64,000 nucleotides of DNA, from contig JADJEZ010000001.1 of the NCBI GenBank assembly GCA_016708825.1, positions 124,001 through 188,000 on the forward strand. Reading direction: 5' to 3'. The position numbers and the translations under genes are program-made. Source of the DNA: Betaproteobacteria bacterium. GTDB taxonomy: Bacteria > Pseudomonadota > Gammaproteobacteria > Burkholderiales > Usitatibacteraceae. The notes under the pieces were generated by a model. It worked only from the letters and a program-made list of their open reading frames with translations, had not been told where the DNA came from and made no database searches. The stretch's first letter is position 1; every line of letters starts with the position of its first letter. This document shows positions 8,776 to 17,898 of this stretch, in pieces.

Positions 8776-9497
8776 GTATGCGCCTCCATGGCGAGCCCCA
8801 GCAGGCGCATCTGCAGCGCCCGGTCGGCGGCGAAGTCGGGCATCGGCCCGGCGTGCACGATTCTTCCGTCGTCCATCACGGCGACGCGGTCCCCCAGGCG
8901 CTTCACGAAGCTCACGTTCTGCTCGACGAGCAGGATCGTCGTCCCCGTCGCCTTCAGCTCGCGGAACGCCGCGAGCAGGCTCTGGACGATGGCGGGTGCC
9001 AGGCCCTTGGTGGGCTCGTCCACGAGCAACAGGCGCCGCGGCTCGACGATCGCGCGGGCGATGGCGAGCATCTGCTTCTGCCCCCCGGAGAGGTTTCCCG
9101 CCTGGTGGTTCCAGAACTTCCCGAGGGCGGGCAGGAATCCGAGGATCCATTCGAGTCGCGCAGAGTCGAGCCTGCCCTGGCGGGCGCCGAGCACGAGGTT
9201 CTCGCGCACCGTGAGATCGGAGAAGACCGCCATGCTCTCGGGCACGTAGGCCACGCCCGCGCGCGCGATCTCCGGCGTGGCGAGGGCGGCGATGTCGCGC
9301 CCCTCGAAGCGAAGCCGCCCCTGGCTCGCCTTCCACAATCCCATGATGGTGCGAAGCGTCGTGGTCTTCCCGGCGCCGTTGCGACCGAGGAGCGCCGTGA
9401 GTTCGCCTTCGCGGACCTCGAGGTCGACGCCCTGGAGGATGTGGTACTGCCCGATGTGCGTGTGCACGCCGGCGAGTGTCAGCAGCGCCTCAGCCAT
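8772..9497 (-). CDS. livF: ABC transporter ATP-binding protein (LivF family)
   Basis: A 241-residue cytoplasmic ATPase: Walker A 'GRNGAGKTT', signature 'LSGGQKQ', Walker B 'RLLLVDEPTKGLAP', and the switch histidine replaced in the usual LivF manner by 'LLVEQN'. The 'VPESMAVFSDLTVRENL' Q-loop region is typical of LivF. It overlaps the 3' end of livG by 8 bases and the livH start by 4, consistent with one polycistronic transcript for uptake of a carboxylate-type solute. Confidence 0.93.
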   Translation of the reverse strand: MAEALLTLAGVHTHIGQYHILQGVDLEVREGELTALLGRNGAGKTTTLRTIMGLWKASQGRLRFEGRDIAALATPEIARAGVAYVPESMAVFSDLTVRENLVLGARQGRLDSARLEWILGFLPALGKFWNHQAGNLSGGQKQMLAIARAIVEPRRLLLVDEPTKGLAPAIVQSLLAAFRELKATGTTILLVEQNVSFVKRLGDRVAVMDDGRIVHAGPMPDFAADRALQMRLLGLAMEAHT

Positions 9498-10270
9498 CGC
9501 CGTCCTCCGCGATGCCCAGGTACGCCTCCTGGACGATGGGCGACGCCATCACCGTCGCGAAATCGCCGTCGGCCACGAGGGCGCCGTCGTGGAGCACGAG
9601 GATGCGGTCGGCGAGCGAACGCACCACGTCCAGCTTGTGCGCGACCAGCAGCACCGTGCGGTCGCCCTGGTCCCTGATGTGCTGGATCAGCTCGAGGACG
9701 ATCGGCACCTCGTCCACGCTCATGCCCGCGGTGGGCTCGTCGAACATGAGGACCTGCGGCTCGAGCGCGAGGAGGATCGCCACCTCGAGCTTGCGCTGCT
9801 CGCCGTGGGAGAGCGAGGCCGCGGCCGCGTGCCGCCGGTCGGCCAGCGCCACGCGGTGCAGGAAGTGCTCGGCCTTCTCGATCAACTCCACGTGCCCGGT
9901 CCAGAGCGAGAGGAAGTTCAGGCCCGCGCGCGCGGCTCTGCACGGCGAGCCGCACGTTCTCGATCACCGTCAGGTTGGGAAAAAGCTGCGTCAGCTGGAA
10001 CGCCCGGCCGATGCCGCGCTGGGCGCGCTGCGCCGCGCCGAGCCGCGTGACGTCCTCGCCGAAGAGGTGCACCGATCCGGCGCTCGCCGCGAGCTGCCCG
10101 GAGACCAGGTTGAAGTACGTGGTCTTCCCGGCGCCGTTCGGCCCCACGATCGCGGTGAGCGTCCCGGGGTGGAAGTCCGCGCTCACCGCATTCACCGCGA
10201 CGTGGCCCCCGAAGCGCACCGTGAGGCCGCGCGTCGAGAGCACCGGGTGCGTGGCGGGCAGCGCGGACAT
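9490..10270 (-). CDS. livG: ABC transporter ATP-binding protein (LivG family), frameshifted
   Basis: Two overlapping frames together give one LivG-type ATPase of about 260 residues. The N-terminal frame starts at the ATG before 'SALPATHPVL' and holds Walker A 'GPNGAGKTT' and 'GRAFQLTQLFPNLTVIENV'; it is intact to 'VRLAVQSRAR'. The C-terminal frame resumes with 'GLNFLSLW' and holds 'LSHGEQRKLE' and Walker B 'VLMFDEPTAGM'. The switch falls in an alternating C/G run (9924-9934); adding one GC dinucleotide restores a 783-base gene. All catalytic motifs survive, so a base-calling or assembly error is more likely than a decayed gene. The signature has H for the second G, as in many LivG proteins. 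Confidence 0.8.
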
Positions 10271-10296
10271 GGCGGGCGCCGTCGCTCGCTTCGGGT

Positions 10297-11478
10297 TCAG
10301 CGCTTGTTCCGGACGGGGACGGGCAGCTCGCTCGCGGGAATTTCGCGCACCAGCTCCAGGAGGTCCCACTCGTCCTTCTGCTCCTTCTTGATGCGGAAGT
10401 GGTACATCGGCTGCATCGCCTGGTGGTCCGCCTTGCGGAAGCTCATCTTTCCCTTCGGCGTGTCGAACTCCATGCCCTCCATCGCCGCGATCAGCTTCTC
10501 CGTATCCCCCGAGGGCACCTTCTTCAGCGCGGCGACCACCGCGCTCGCCGCCGTGAACCCGCCGGCGGTGAACATGTCCGGCGGCGCGTTGTAGCGCTTG
10601 CGGTACTCCGCCACGAGCCAGTCGTTCATGGGGTTCTTCGGGAACCCGTAGTAGTAGAAGATCGCGCCCTCGGTGCCCGCGTAGCTCTTCCAGGTCTTCA
10701 GCACCGGCAGGATGTTGCCGCCGGGGGCGAGCACGATGCCGTAGCGCCCGGGCTTCAAATCCGCGATCTTGGACAGCGGGTGCGGGCCCGCCCAGATGAT
10801 CCCGAGGATGCGCGGCTCGGGGTGGGACTTGAGCGCGTCGAAGATCCGCTGGGCGGAGGCGGTGAAGTCGGTGGTGTTCTGCGGCGCGTACTCCTCGTGC
10901 ACGACGGTGGCCTTGCTGCCGATCGTCGCCAGCGCGTCCTTGGCGGCCTTCACGCCGTCGCGCCCGAAGGCGTAGTCCTGCGCGAGGAACGCGACGCTCG
11001 CCTTGCCCATGAGCGTCGCCGCCCCTGCGAGCCCGTCCTGCGTCGAGTTGCGGCTGGTGCGGAAGATGTGGCGGTTCCACTTGTCGCCGGTGATGCTGTC
11101 GGCCACCGCCGGCTCGACGATCAGGATCTTGCGGTACTCCTCGGCCACCGGGAGCATCGCGAGCGTCGCACCCGAGGAGGTGGTGCCCACGGCGATCGCC
11201 ACCTTGTCGTCGCCGTAGGCTTCCGCCAGCGCGGTCTTCGCGAGGTCGGGCTTCAGCTGGTCGTCCTTCACGATCACCCGGATCTTGCGCCCGCCGAGTT
11301 CCATCTTGCCGCCGGTCAGGTATTCCAGGCCCATCATGAACCCGGCCTCGGTCTCCTTCGCGTAGGCCTCGAAGGGGCCGGTCTTGCCCAGGATCAGGGC
11401 GATGCGCAGTTCCTGGGCGCTCGCGGCGCCGGCCGCGGCCCACAGGGCCGGCACCAGCATGAAGCTCTTCAAAGCCAT
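10297..11478 (-). CDS. livK: Branched-chain-type periplasmic solute-binding protein
   Basis: A 393-residue type I periplasmic binding protein with signal peptide 'MALKSFMLVPALWAAAGA' cut near 'ASA-QELRIAL'. The 'ILGKTGPFEAYAKETEAG' opening, 'GTTSSGATLAMLPVAEEY' and 'AFLAQDYAFGRDG' blocks match the family that feeds LivHM-GF transporters. The second of two nearby ATGs is chosen because GAGGAG lies 6 bases upstream of it, while it abuts the first. Homologues in aromatic-degradation clusters carry aromatic acids; the acyl-CoA ligase in the same gene series fits that, but the ligand is not known. Confidence 0.9.
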   Translation of the reverse strand: MALKSFMLVPALWAAAGAASAQELRIALILGKTGPFEAYAKETEAGFMMGLEYLTGGKMELGGRKIRVIVKDDQLKPDLAKTALAEAYGDDKVAIAVGTTSSGATLAMLPVAEEYRKILIVEPAVADSITGDKWNRHIFRTSRNSTQDGLAGAATLMGKASVAFLAQDYAFGRDGVKAAKDALATIGSKATVVHEEYAPQNTTDFTASAQRIFDALKSHPEPRILGIIWAGPHPLSKIADLKPGRYGIVLAPGGNILPVLKTWKSYAGTEGAIFYYYGFPKNPMNDWLVAEYRKRYNAPPDMFTAGGFTAASAVVAALKKVPSGDTEKLIAAMEGMEFDTPKGKMSFRKADHQAMQPMYHFRIKKEQKDEWDLLELVREIPASELPVPVRNKR

Positions 11479-11507
11479 GGACATCTCCTCGGAAAAAGTG
11501 CGCGGGA

Positions 11508-12209
11508 TCAGGTGGCCTGCGGCCCGGGCTGGCAGACGCGCCGGAAGCCTGCCGCGATGAACGGCACCATCCGGCGCAGGATGGCCTCCATGTCCGCGGA
11601 AACGCATGCGCCCGCGGACAGGCGGTCGATGCGCCCGGTCTCCGAGAGGCTCAGCGTGAGCGCCCCGGACAGGAAGTGGTAGCACCAGTACAGGTCGACG
11701 TCGCTCGCCTGCGGCATGCAGCGGCGCAGCAGGTCGATCAGGCGCCGGATGACCGGGTCGAAGTGGCGCGTCATCATCCGGCCGCCCCAGTCGGGCGAAT
11801 TGTTGACCAGTGCGAGCAGGCGAAAGTAGTTCTTCCAGCGTTCATCGCCCTGGATCGAGTGGCGCAGGATCGGCTCGAGGAAGGCCTCGATGCAGCCTTC
11901 GGCGGAAATGCGCTCGCCTGCGGCGAGGGCATAGGCGTCCATGGAGCTGATCCGCTCCGCGTTGAGGACTTCGGCCCGCCGCTCGAAGACGGCGTCGAAG
12001 AGGCCCTTCTTGGTCTCGAAGTAGTAGTGCACGAGCGCCGGGTCGACGCCGGCGGAACTCCCCACCTCGCGCACCGTGACGCCGTGCAGCCCGTGGCGCG
12101 CGAACAGCGCCTCGGCGTGGTCGAGGATGAGCCCGCGCGTCTCGACCGCCTCTGCAAGCCTGCGCACGGGGCGGCCACGCGGGGCAGCCTTGTTCGCGGC
12201 CCTGGGCAT
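11508..12209 (-). CDS. TetR-family transcriptional regulator
   Basis: A 233-residue regulator. The N-terminal helix-turn-helix spans about residues 28-72 ('TVREVGSSAGVDPALVHYYF'), with a basic leader before it; the rest is an all-helical ligand-binding domain with a TetR_C-like segment. It lies 4 bases after the hydrolase gene and 29 bases before the solute-binding-protein gene, all on one strand, so it probably controls this uptake and activation operon, with a substrate or CoA ester as effector. Start at the ATG of 'MPRAANK'. No operator could be recognised in the upstream region. Confidence 0.9.
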   Translation of the reverse strand: MPRAANKAAPRGRPVRRLAEAVETRGLILDHAEALFARHGLHGVTVREVGSSAGVDPALVHYYFETKKGLFDAVFERRAEVLNAERISSMDAYALAAGERISAEGCIEAFLEPILRHSIQGDERWKNYFRLLALVNNSPDWGGRMMTRHFDPVIRRLIDLLRRCMPQASDVDLYWCYHFLSGALTLSLSETGRIDRLSAGACVSADMEAILRRMVPFIAAGFRRVCQPGPQAT

Positions 12210-12213
12210 CGCG

Positions 12214-13086
12214 TCATGCAACGCCCGCGAGGAAGCTCGCGAGCGCGGCCCGTGCCGCGGGCTCCGTGAGCATCGGCGCGTGGCCCACGCCGGGCACCTC
12301 GGCGTACTGCATGCCGGGAGCCGCGCCGCGCATGTACCCGGCCTCCTCCGGGCCCAGGATGTCGGAGATCGCGCCGCGCACGAGCAGCGTCGGGCGGTTT
12401 CGGGCGAGTCGGCGGAAGAGCATCTTCGCGAGAAACGACGTGGGCTTGAGTTTCGCGCCCTGTATGGCGGCCGCGATCGCCGGGTCGTAGTCCAGGGCGA
12501 GCCGTCCGTTCGCGTCGGCGCGATAGGTGCGCTTCGCCCATGCGTGCCAGTCCGCCGGGGTGTTGTCCGGAAAGGCCGCCCCGTTGATGGACTGGATGTA
12601 GGCCGCGGCATCGTCCCAGGTCTCCACGGGCCGCCCCTGCCCCACGTAGCCCTTGATGCGCGTGAGCCCCGTCATGGAGATCATGGGGCCGATGTCGTTC
12701 AGCACGGCCGCGGCGATGGCCCGCAGGCGCTTCAGGGCGATCGTCATGGTGATGATGCCGCCCATGGAGGTGCCGATGAAGACGGCACGGGCGATGCCGG
12801 CCTCGTCGAGGAGCTTCAGCACGTCCGAGGCGTAGACGGCGGGGTGGTAGCGCCGCGGATCGGGATCGCGCGCCGAGCGGCCGCGGCCGCGGATGTCGAC
12901 CGCGATGACGCGCCGGCCCTGCGCGGCGATCCAGGGCGCGACGTCCTCGAAATCGCCGGAATTGCGGGTGAGCCCGTGGATGCAGACGACGGGGCAGCGC
13001 GCGGGGCCGCCGTCGCCCGCGTAGTCGCGGGCGTGGAGCGCGAGCTCGCCCACGCCTTTCCAGGTTCGTTCGACAAAAGTGGCCAT
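12214..13086 (-). CDS. Alpha/beta hydrolase
   Basis: A 290-residue cytoplasmic alpha/beta-hydrolase-fold enzyme. The oxyanion region is 'CIHGLTRNSGDFEDVAP', the nucleophile elbow 'GTSMGG' gives S107, the acid is probably near D242, and the catalytic histidine is H269 in 'GVGHAP'. No signal peptide. It heads a same-strand gene series with the TetR regulator and the liv genes, so it may hydrolyse an ester, lactone or ring-cleavage product belonging to the same pathway. Substrate cannot be predicted from sequence alone. Confidence 0.88.
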   Translation of the reverse strand: MATFVERTWKGVGELALHARDYAGDGGPARCPVVCIHGLTRNSGDFEDVAPWIAAQGRRVIAVDIRGRGRSARDPDPRRYHPAVYASDVLKLLDEAGIARAVFIGTSMGGIITMTIALKRLRAIAAAVLNDIGPMISMTGLTRIKGYVGQGRPVETWDDAAAYIQSINGAAFPDNTPADWHAWAKRTYRADANGRLALDYDPAIAAAIQGAKLKPTSFLAKMLFRRLARNRPTLLVRGAISDILGPEEAGYMRGAAPGMQYAEVPGVGHAPMLTEPAARAALASFLAGVA

Positions 13087-13206
13087 GGTTCCTCCTTCGC
13101 CGGAAAGCGTGCGGCTGCCCGCCGGGGCGGTGCCTGCGGCCCCGATGATCGCCGATTCAGGCCGGCGGCGCCTGGCGGCGCCGCCGGTCGGCTCAGGCAG
13201 TGCAGG

Positions 13207-15603
13207 TCAGAACGAGTAGCTCGCGGTGAGCTTGACCGTACGCGGATCGCCGTAGAAGGCCGTGACCGTGTTGAAGAACGCCCCGAAGGTGTAGCCGGCG
13301 ACCTTGTAGCGCTTGTCGGTGAGGTTGCGCCCGATCAGCGCCACCTGGATCCTGCGGTCGCTGCTCGTCCAGGTGAGGCTCGCGTCCCAGAGCGTGTGGG
13401 CCGCCTGCGCCAGCGTTTCCGCCGCTCCCACGTTGGCGTCGATCGCCGGGACGCCGGTCGGGCGCACGAACTCGAACTGGTACACCTTGTCCTTGTAGGA
13501 CATCGTGTTCGTCAGCGCGAGGCGTCCGCTCCTGCCGGCGACGGCCATCGGCCACTCGTAGGTCCCGGTGATGCTGGCTGCCTTCCTCGGCGTGTTCTGG
13601 AACTCCGCCGCGGAAGCGATGTTGACCAGCGCGGCGGCCGCTCCCGTGAGCCCGTTGGCGACGATCCATTCCTTGTACTCGGCGTCGATGAACGAGGCCA
13701 TGCCGCTCACCGTGAACGCGTCGGTGACGCGGGCGAGGGCCTCGAACTCGAGGCCCTTGATCTCGGCCTTGCCGGCGTTGGTCACGTTGCCGGCGAATCC
13801 CGTGACGGTCCCGGCGGCGTCGAAGGTCGGGATCGAGCCCGGGATCTGGACGTTGGTGTAGTCGGTGAAGAACGCCGCCGCGTTGGTCTGGATGCGGCCG
13901 TTGTTCATCGCGGACTTCAGCCCCACCTCGAAGCTCTTGACCTCTTCGGGCTTGACTCCCTTGCGCTTCTCGAGCGAGGTGGCGCTGGTGGGGTTGCCCC
14001 CGAGGTCCATGCGGGGGTCGAACAGCCCGCCCTTGAAGCCCTCGGAGTAGGTCGCGTACAGGTTCTGGTCCGGGGTGAGCTTCCAGCCGAAGCCGACCTT
14101 GGGCGTGAACTTCTTGTCGGTGCGGTCCAGGTCGCTCTTGCCCATGTCGGTGTTGACGACGGCCGAGGCCGCGGCCGCGGGATTGCCGAGCGTGGGAGAG
14201 CCGGCGAGGCCGAAATAGGTCCGCTTGTAGATGCGCGCCTGCCGCTGGTCGCTCGTGTAGCGCCCGCCCAGCGTCACGTTGAACCGGTCCGAGACGTCGT
14301 AGCTCGCGTCGGCGAAGGCGGCCCAGGTCTTGGTGTCGATGTCGTCCAGCGTGTAGAGGGACAGCCCGCCCGCGGCGTTGAAGAGCACGTCGAATTCGTT
14401 GAAGGCGTTGGCGCGCATGAAATAGGCGCCCGCGACACCCTGCCACTTGCTTCCCGTGTAGGTGAACTGGAATTCCTGGCTCTTCTGGTCGTCCTCGTAG
14501 ATCGCGGGCGCCTCGAAGAGGGGCGTGTTGAGGGAATCGAAGTCGATGGGCGCGTAGGACTTGGAGCGGCGCGTCGCGGTGATCGACTTGAAGGACAGGG
14601 TCGGGCTGATCGTGTAGTCCACCAGCAGCGACTCGCCGCTGGTCTTCACCTGCTGGGCATGGCCGAGGACGGAGTACAGGTTGGCCCGCGTGTCGAAGTG
14701 CCCGCTGAGCACGGGCTCGGCTCCCGGGGCGGGGCCGGCCGTCAGGCGATGCCCCTGCTTGGGAAGCGAATCGTCGACCGTGCGGTCGGCGGAGAGGCGG
14801 ATGAAGAGCGAACTCGTCGGCGTGAACTCCGCCGTGATCCGGCCCGCCAGCACGTCCTTGTCGTAGTTGTCCTTGCCGTTGACGACGTTCGTGCCGTACC
14901 CGTCCCGGTTGAAGGAAGCCAGGGTGGCGCCGAGCCGCACCGTGTCGGTCACCGGCACGCTGCCCCTCACGCTCAGGTCCTGCTGGCTGTAGCTGCCCAG
15001 CGTCGCCTTCACGTTCAGCTCGGTCTTCGCCGAGAGCCTGCGCGTCACGTACTTGATCGCGCCGCCGATCGTGTTGCGTCCGTAGAGGGTTCCCTGGGGG
15101 CCGCGCAGCACTTCGATCCGCTCGATGTCGTAGATGTCCGAGAGCGCGCCCTGCGGGCGCGCGAGGTAGACGTCGTCCAGGTAGATGCCCACGCCCTGCT
15201 CGTAGCCGGCGAGCGGGTCCTGCTGGCCGACGCCGCGAATGAAGGCGGTGAGCGTGGAGTTGGTCGCGCGCGAGGGTTTCAGCGTCGTGCTGGGCACGAG
15301 GTTCGCGATGCCCGTGAGGTCCGGGATGCCCGCCGCCTCGATCGCCGCGGCGGAGAAGGCGCTCACGGCGCCCGGAACGTCCTGCAGCAGTTCCTCGCGC
15401 CGCCGCGCGGTGACGACGATCTGCTCGACCGCGGTGGGGCTGTCCTTCTTCGCGTCCTTCGCCTGCGCCTGCGTCGCCTGGGCCAGCTTGATGCCCGCCT
15501 CCGGCGCTTGTTCCTGCGCCGCGGCGACGACCGCGCCCTGCGTCAGGGCAAGCGCGATGGCCGCATGCAGCGTCCGGACCGAATGCTGTCGTTTCGATGC
15601 CAT
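13207..15603 (-). CDS. TonB-dependent outer-membrane receptor
   Basis: A 798-residue receptor: signal peptide about 1-28, TonB-box-like 'EQIVVTARRREE' near 60, plug domain with 'IRGVGQQDP' and 'IEVLRGPQGTLYGRNTIGG', then a 22-strand beta-barrel ending in the aromatic residue of 'TASYSF'. It imports a scarce ligand across the outer membrane using TonB-ExbBD energy. The 'VVTARRREELLQDVP' style is common in receptors for organic compounds as well as iron complexes. The start has GAGGAGG just upstream. Its nearness to the liv/ligase block suggests, but does not prove, that it moves the same substrate. Confidence 0.92.
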   Translation of the reverse strand: MASKRQHSVRTLHAAIALALTQGAVVAAAQEQAPEAGIKLAQATQAQAKDAKKDSPTAVEQIVVTARRREELLQDVPGAVSAFSAAAIEAAGIPDLTGIANLVPSTTLKPSRATNSTLTAFIRGVGQQDPLAGYEQGVGIYLDDVYLARPQGALSDIYDIERIEVLRGPQGTLYGRNTIGGAIKYVTRRLSAKTELNVKATLGSYSQQDLSVRGSVPVTDTVRLGATLASFNRDGYGTNVVNGKDNYDKDVLAGRITAEFTPTSSLFIRLSADRTVDDSLPKQGHRLTAGPAPGAEPVLSGHFDTRANLYSVLGHAQQVKTSGESLLVDYTISPTLSFKSITATRRSKSYAPIDFDSLNTPLFEAPAIYEDDQKSQEFQFTYTGSKWQGVAGAYFMRANAFNEFDVLFNAAGGLSLYTLDDIDTKTWAAFADASYDVSDRFNVTLGGRYTSDQRQARIYKRTYFGLAGSPTLGNPAAAASAVVNTDMGKSDLDRTDKKFTPKVGFGWKLTPDQNLYATYSEGFKGGLFDPRMDLGGNPTSATSLEKRKGVKPEEVKSFEVGLKSAMNNGRIQTNAAAFFTDYTNVQIPGSIPTFDAAGTVTGFAGNVTNAGKAEIKGLEFEALARVTDAFTVSGMASFIDAEYKEWIVANGLTGAAAALVNIASAAEFQNTPRKAASITGTYEWPMAVAGRSGRLALTNTMSYKDKVYQFEFVRPTGVPAIDANVGAAETLAQAAHTLWDASLTWTSSDRRIQVALIGRNLTDKRYKVAGYTFGAFFNTVTAFYGDPRTVKLTASYSF

Positions 15604-15999
15604 GGATTCCTCCTCAGGATTGGAATTATTGTGCGTCGCGCTTACCGGACACCGGCCGCGTGGTCCGCAATCTAGTGCAGTCCCATGGACTTCGTCAAGA
15701 TTTCATTTTTCGGTGAATAAATAATTCAGCGCGTTATTTATCAAATACTTATAAATTCATCGGACGCTGAATATGTAACGCAGGCCATTACAGCCCGACA
15801 CGTATCGGAACCCGGAAAACCTGTCCGGAATGCCGGACAAAACGGACGCGAAAACACGAACGCGAGCCCGAAGTGCGCCTGCGCGCCCCGCAAGGCGGGA
15901 AGGCCCGCCCCGCCAGCGTTCCATTTGAGGCCGCGCAGACGGGATGCGCCGAGTTGCGGCAAAATGCCTCACTCCGGCCCCCCGGCCGAGAAGCGCCGC
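15604..15999. other. Divergent intergenic region between the TonB receptor and dxs
   Basis: These 396 bases hold no gene. A markedly AT-rich stretch (about 15690-15780) contrasts with the surrounding GC-rich DNA and contains TGAAT/ATTCA arms (15714-15728). A perfect 7-bp-arm inverted repeat lies at 15822-15839. A CAAAAT about 35 bases before the dxs start could be its -10. The region probably contains promoters for both genes. Confidence 0.6.
15822..15839. promoter_or_regulatory. Perfect inverted repeat, candidate operator
   Basis: TGTCCGG, a 4-base spacer (AATG) and CCGGACA form an 18-base perfect inverted repeat in the divergent TonB-receptor/dxs region. The size suits a dimeric regulator such as a TetR- or MarR-type protein, but no binding protein can be assigned. 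Confidence 0.4.
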
Positions 16000-17898
16000 A
16001 TGAGCACCTACCCCCTCCTCGAGACGATCAACGATCCGTCGGATCTCCGGCGGCTCGACCGCAAGCAGCTCCCGGCGCTCGCCGCGGAGCTGCGCCGATT
16101 CATCGTCACTTCCGTGGCGAACACCGGCGGGCACCTGTCGTCGAACCTGGGCACGGTGGAGCTCACCATCGCGCTCCACTTCGTGTTCGCCACGCCCGAG
16201 GACCGGATCATCTGGGACGTGGGCCACCAGACCTACGGCCACAAGATCCTCACCGGGCGCCGCGCGGGCATGCCGAGGCTGCGGCAGAAGGGCGGCATCG
16301 CGGGCTTTCCCCGGCGCGAGGAGAGCGTCTACGACACCTTCGGCACGGCGCATTCGTCCACCTCGATTTCGGCCGCGCTCGGCATGGCGGTCGCCGCGCG
16401 CCAGCTGGGCAAGGACCACCGTGCCGTCGCGGTCATCGGCGACGGCGCCATGACCGCGGGCATGGCCTTCGAGGCGCTGAACAACGTGAAGCACTCCGGC
16501 GCCAACGTGATCGTCGTCCTGAACGACAACGACATGTCGATCTCGGAGAACGTGGGCGCGCTCAACAATTACCTCGCGAAGCTCATGTCCGGGCGTTTCT
16601 ACGCGGCGACGAAGCGCACCGCCGACAAGATCCTCTCCGTCGCGCCGCCCATGAAGGAGCTCGCCAAGCGCTTCGAGGGGCACGCCAAGGGCATGATCAC
16701 GCCCTCCACGCTCTTCGAGGAATTCGGCCTGAACTACACGGGCCCCGTGGACGGGCACAACCTCGACGCCCTCGTGGAGACGCTCACCAACGTGAAGCGC
16801 CTCGACGGCCCGCAGTTCCTGCACGTGGTGACCAGGAAGGGCCAGGGCTACGCCTTCGCCGAGGACGACCCCATCGCCTACCACGGCCCCGGCCGCTTCG
16901 ACCCGGGCGTGGGCATCGTGAAGCCCGCGCCGGCGCCCGACACGAGGGCGCGGCCGACCTACACGCAGGTATTCGGCGACTGGCTCTGCGACCAGGCGAA
17001 GGCGGACCACCGGCTCGTCGGCATCACGCCGGCGATGCGCGAGGGCTCGGGCATGGTGCGTTTCTCCCAGGAGCACGCGGACCGCTACTTCGACGTGGGC
17101 ATCGCCGAGCAGCACGCCGTCACCTTCGCCGCGGGGCTCGCCTGCGACGGCATGAAGCCCGTGGTCGCGATCTACTCCACTTTCCTGCAGCGCGCCTACG
17201 ACCAGCTGATCCACGACGTGGCGCTGCAGAACCTGCCCGTGGTCTTCGCGCTCGACCGGGGCGGCCTCGTGGGAGCCGACGGCCCCACGCACCACGGCGC
17301 CTTCGACCTGTCGTTCCTGCGCTGCATCCCGAACCTGACCGTGATGGCGCCCGCCGACGAGGACGAGTGCCGCCGGATGCTCTGCACCGGGTTCGCGCTC
17401 GACGGCCCGTCGGCGATCCGCTACCCGCGCGGCGCCGGCCCGGGCGTAGAGGTGTCGGCGCAACTCGAGCCCCTGCCGGTCGGCGAGGGCGTGGTCCGCC
17501 GCGAGGGGCGCAGGGTTGCGATCCTCGCCTTCGGCGCGATGCTGCGGCCCGCGCTCGAGGCCGGCGCCGAGCTGGGTGCGACCGTCGCCAACATGCGTTT
17601 CGTGAAGCCGCTCGACCAGGCGCTCGTCCTGCGGCTCGCCACCACCCACGAGCTCGTCGTCACCGTCGAGGAAAACGTCCTCGCGGGCGGCGCGGGTTCC
17701 GCGGTCCTCGAATCGCTCGCGGCCCAGGGCGTCGAGGTTCCCGTTCTCCAACTGGGCCTTCCCGACCACTTCGTCGAACACGGCGATCCGGCGCAGTTGC
17801 TGGCCGATTGCGGCCTCGATGCTCCCGGCATCGCGCGTGCCATCCGTGAAAGGCTTTCGCAAGGCAATGCTTCCCAGAGACCCGGCATGGCGGCCTAG
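16000..17898 (+). CDS. dxs: 1-deoxy-D-xylulose-5-phosphate synthase
   Basis: A 632-residue thiamine-diphosphate enzyme that joins pyruvate and glyceraldehyde 3-phosphate, the first step of the MEP isoprenoid route. Seen: 'SSNLGTVELTIALH', the ThDP motif 'GDGAMTAGMAFEALNN' (about 147-162), the transketolase central domain with 'DRGGLVGADGPTHHG', and the C-terminal domain. Start at 'MSTYPLLETIN', the usual N-terminus; an ATG 36 bases earlier is possible. It feeds ispA biochemically, yet is separated from xseB-ispA by about 11 kb of transport genes. Its 3' end overlaps the next gene. Confidence 0.95.
   Translation: MSTYPLLETINDPSDLRRLDRKQLPALAAELRRFIVTSVANTGGHLSSNLGTVELTIALHFVFATPEDRIIWDVGHQTYGHKILTGRRAGMPRLRQKGGIAGFPRREESVYDTFGTAHSSTSISAALGMAVAARQLGKDHRAVAVIGDGAMTAGMAFEALNNVKHSGANVIVVLNDNDMSISENVGALNNYLAKLMSGRFYAATKRTADKILSVAPPMKELAKRFEGHAKGMITPSTLFEEFGLNYTGPVDGHNLDALVETLTNVKRLDGPQFLHVVTRKGQGYAFAEDDPIAYHGPGRFDPGVGIVKPAPAPDTRARPTYTQVFGDWLCDQAKADHRLVGITPAMREGSGMVRFSQEHADRYFDVGIAEQHAVTFAAGLACDGMKPVVAIYSTFLQRAYDQLIHDVALQNLPVVFALDRGGLVGADGPTHHGAFDLSFLRCIPNLTVMAPADEDECRRMLCTGFALDGPSAIRYPRGAGPGVEVSAQLEPLPVGEGVVRREGRRVAILAFGAMLRPALEAGAELGATVANMRFVKPLDQALVLRLATTHELVVTVEENVLAGGAGSAVLESLAAQGVEVPVLQLGLPDHFVEHGDPAQLLADCGLDAPGIARAIRERLSQGNASQRPGMAA

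Noticed and set aside
12076..15675. A 1199-codon frame opposite the TetR, hydrolase and TonB-receptor genes
   Set aside because: Antisense noise: the minus strand carries three clear families across the same stretch.
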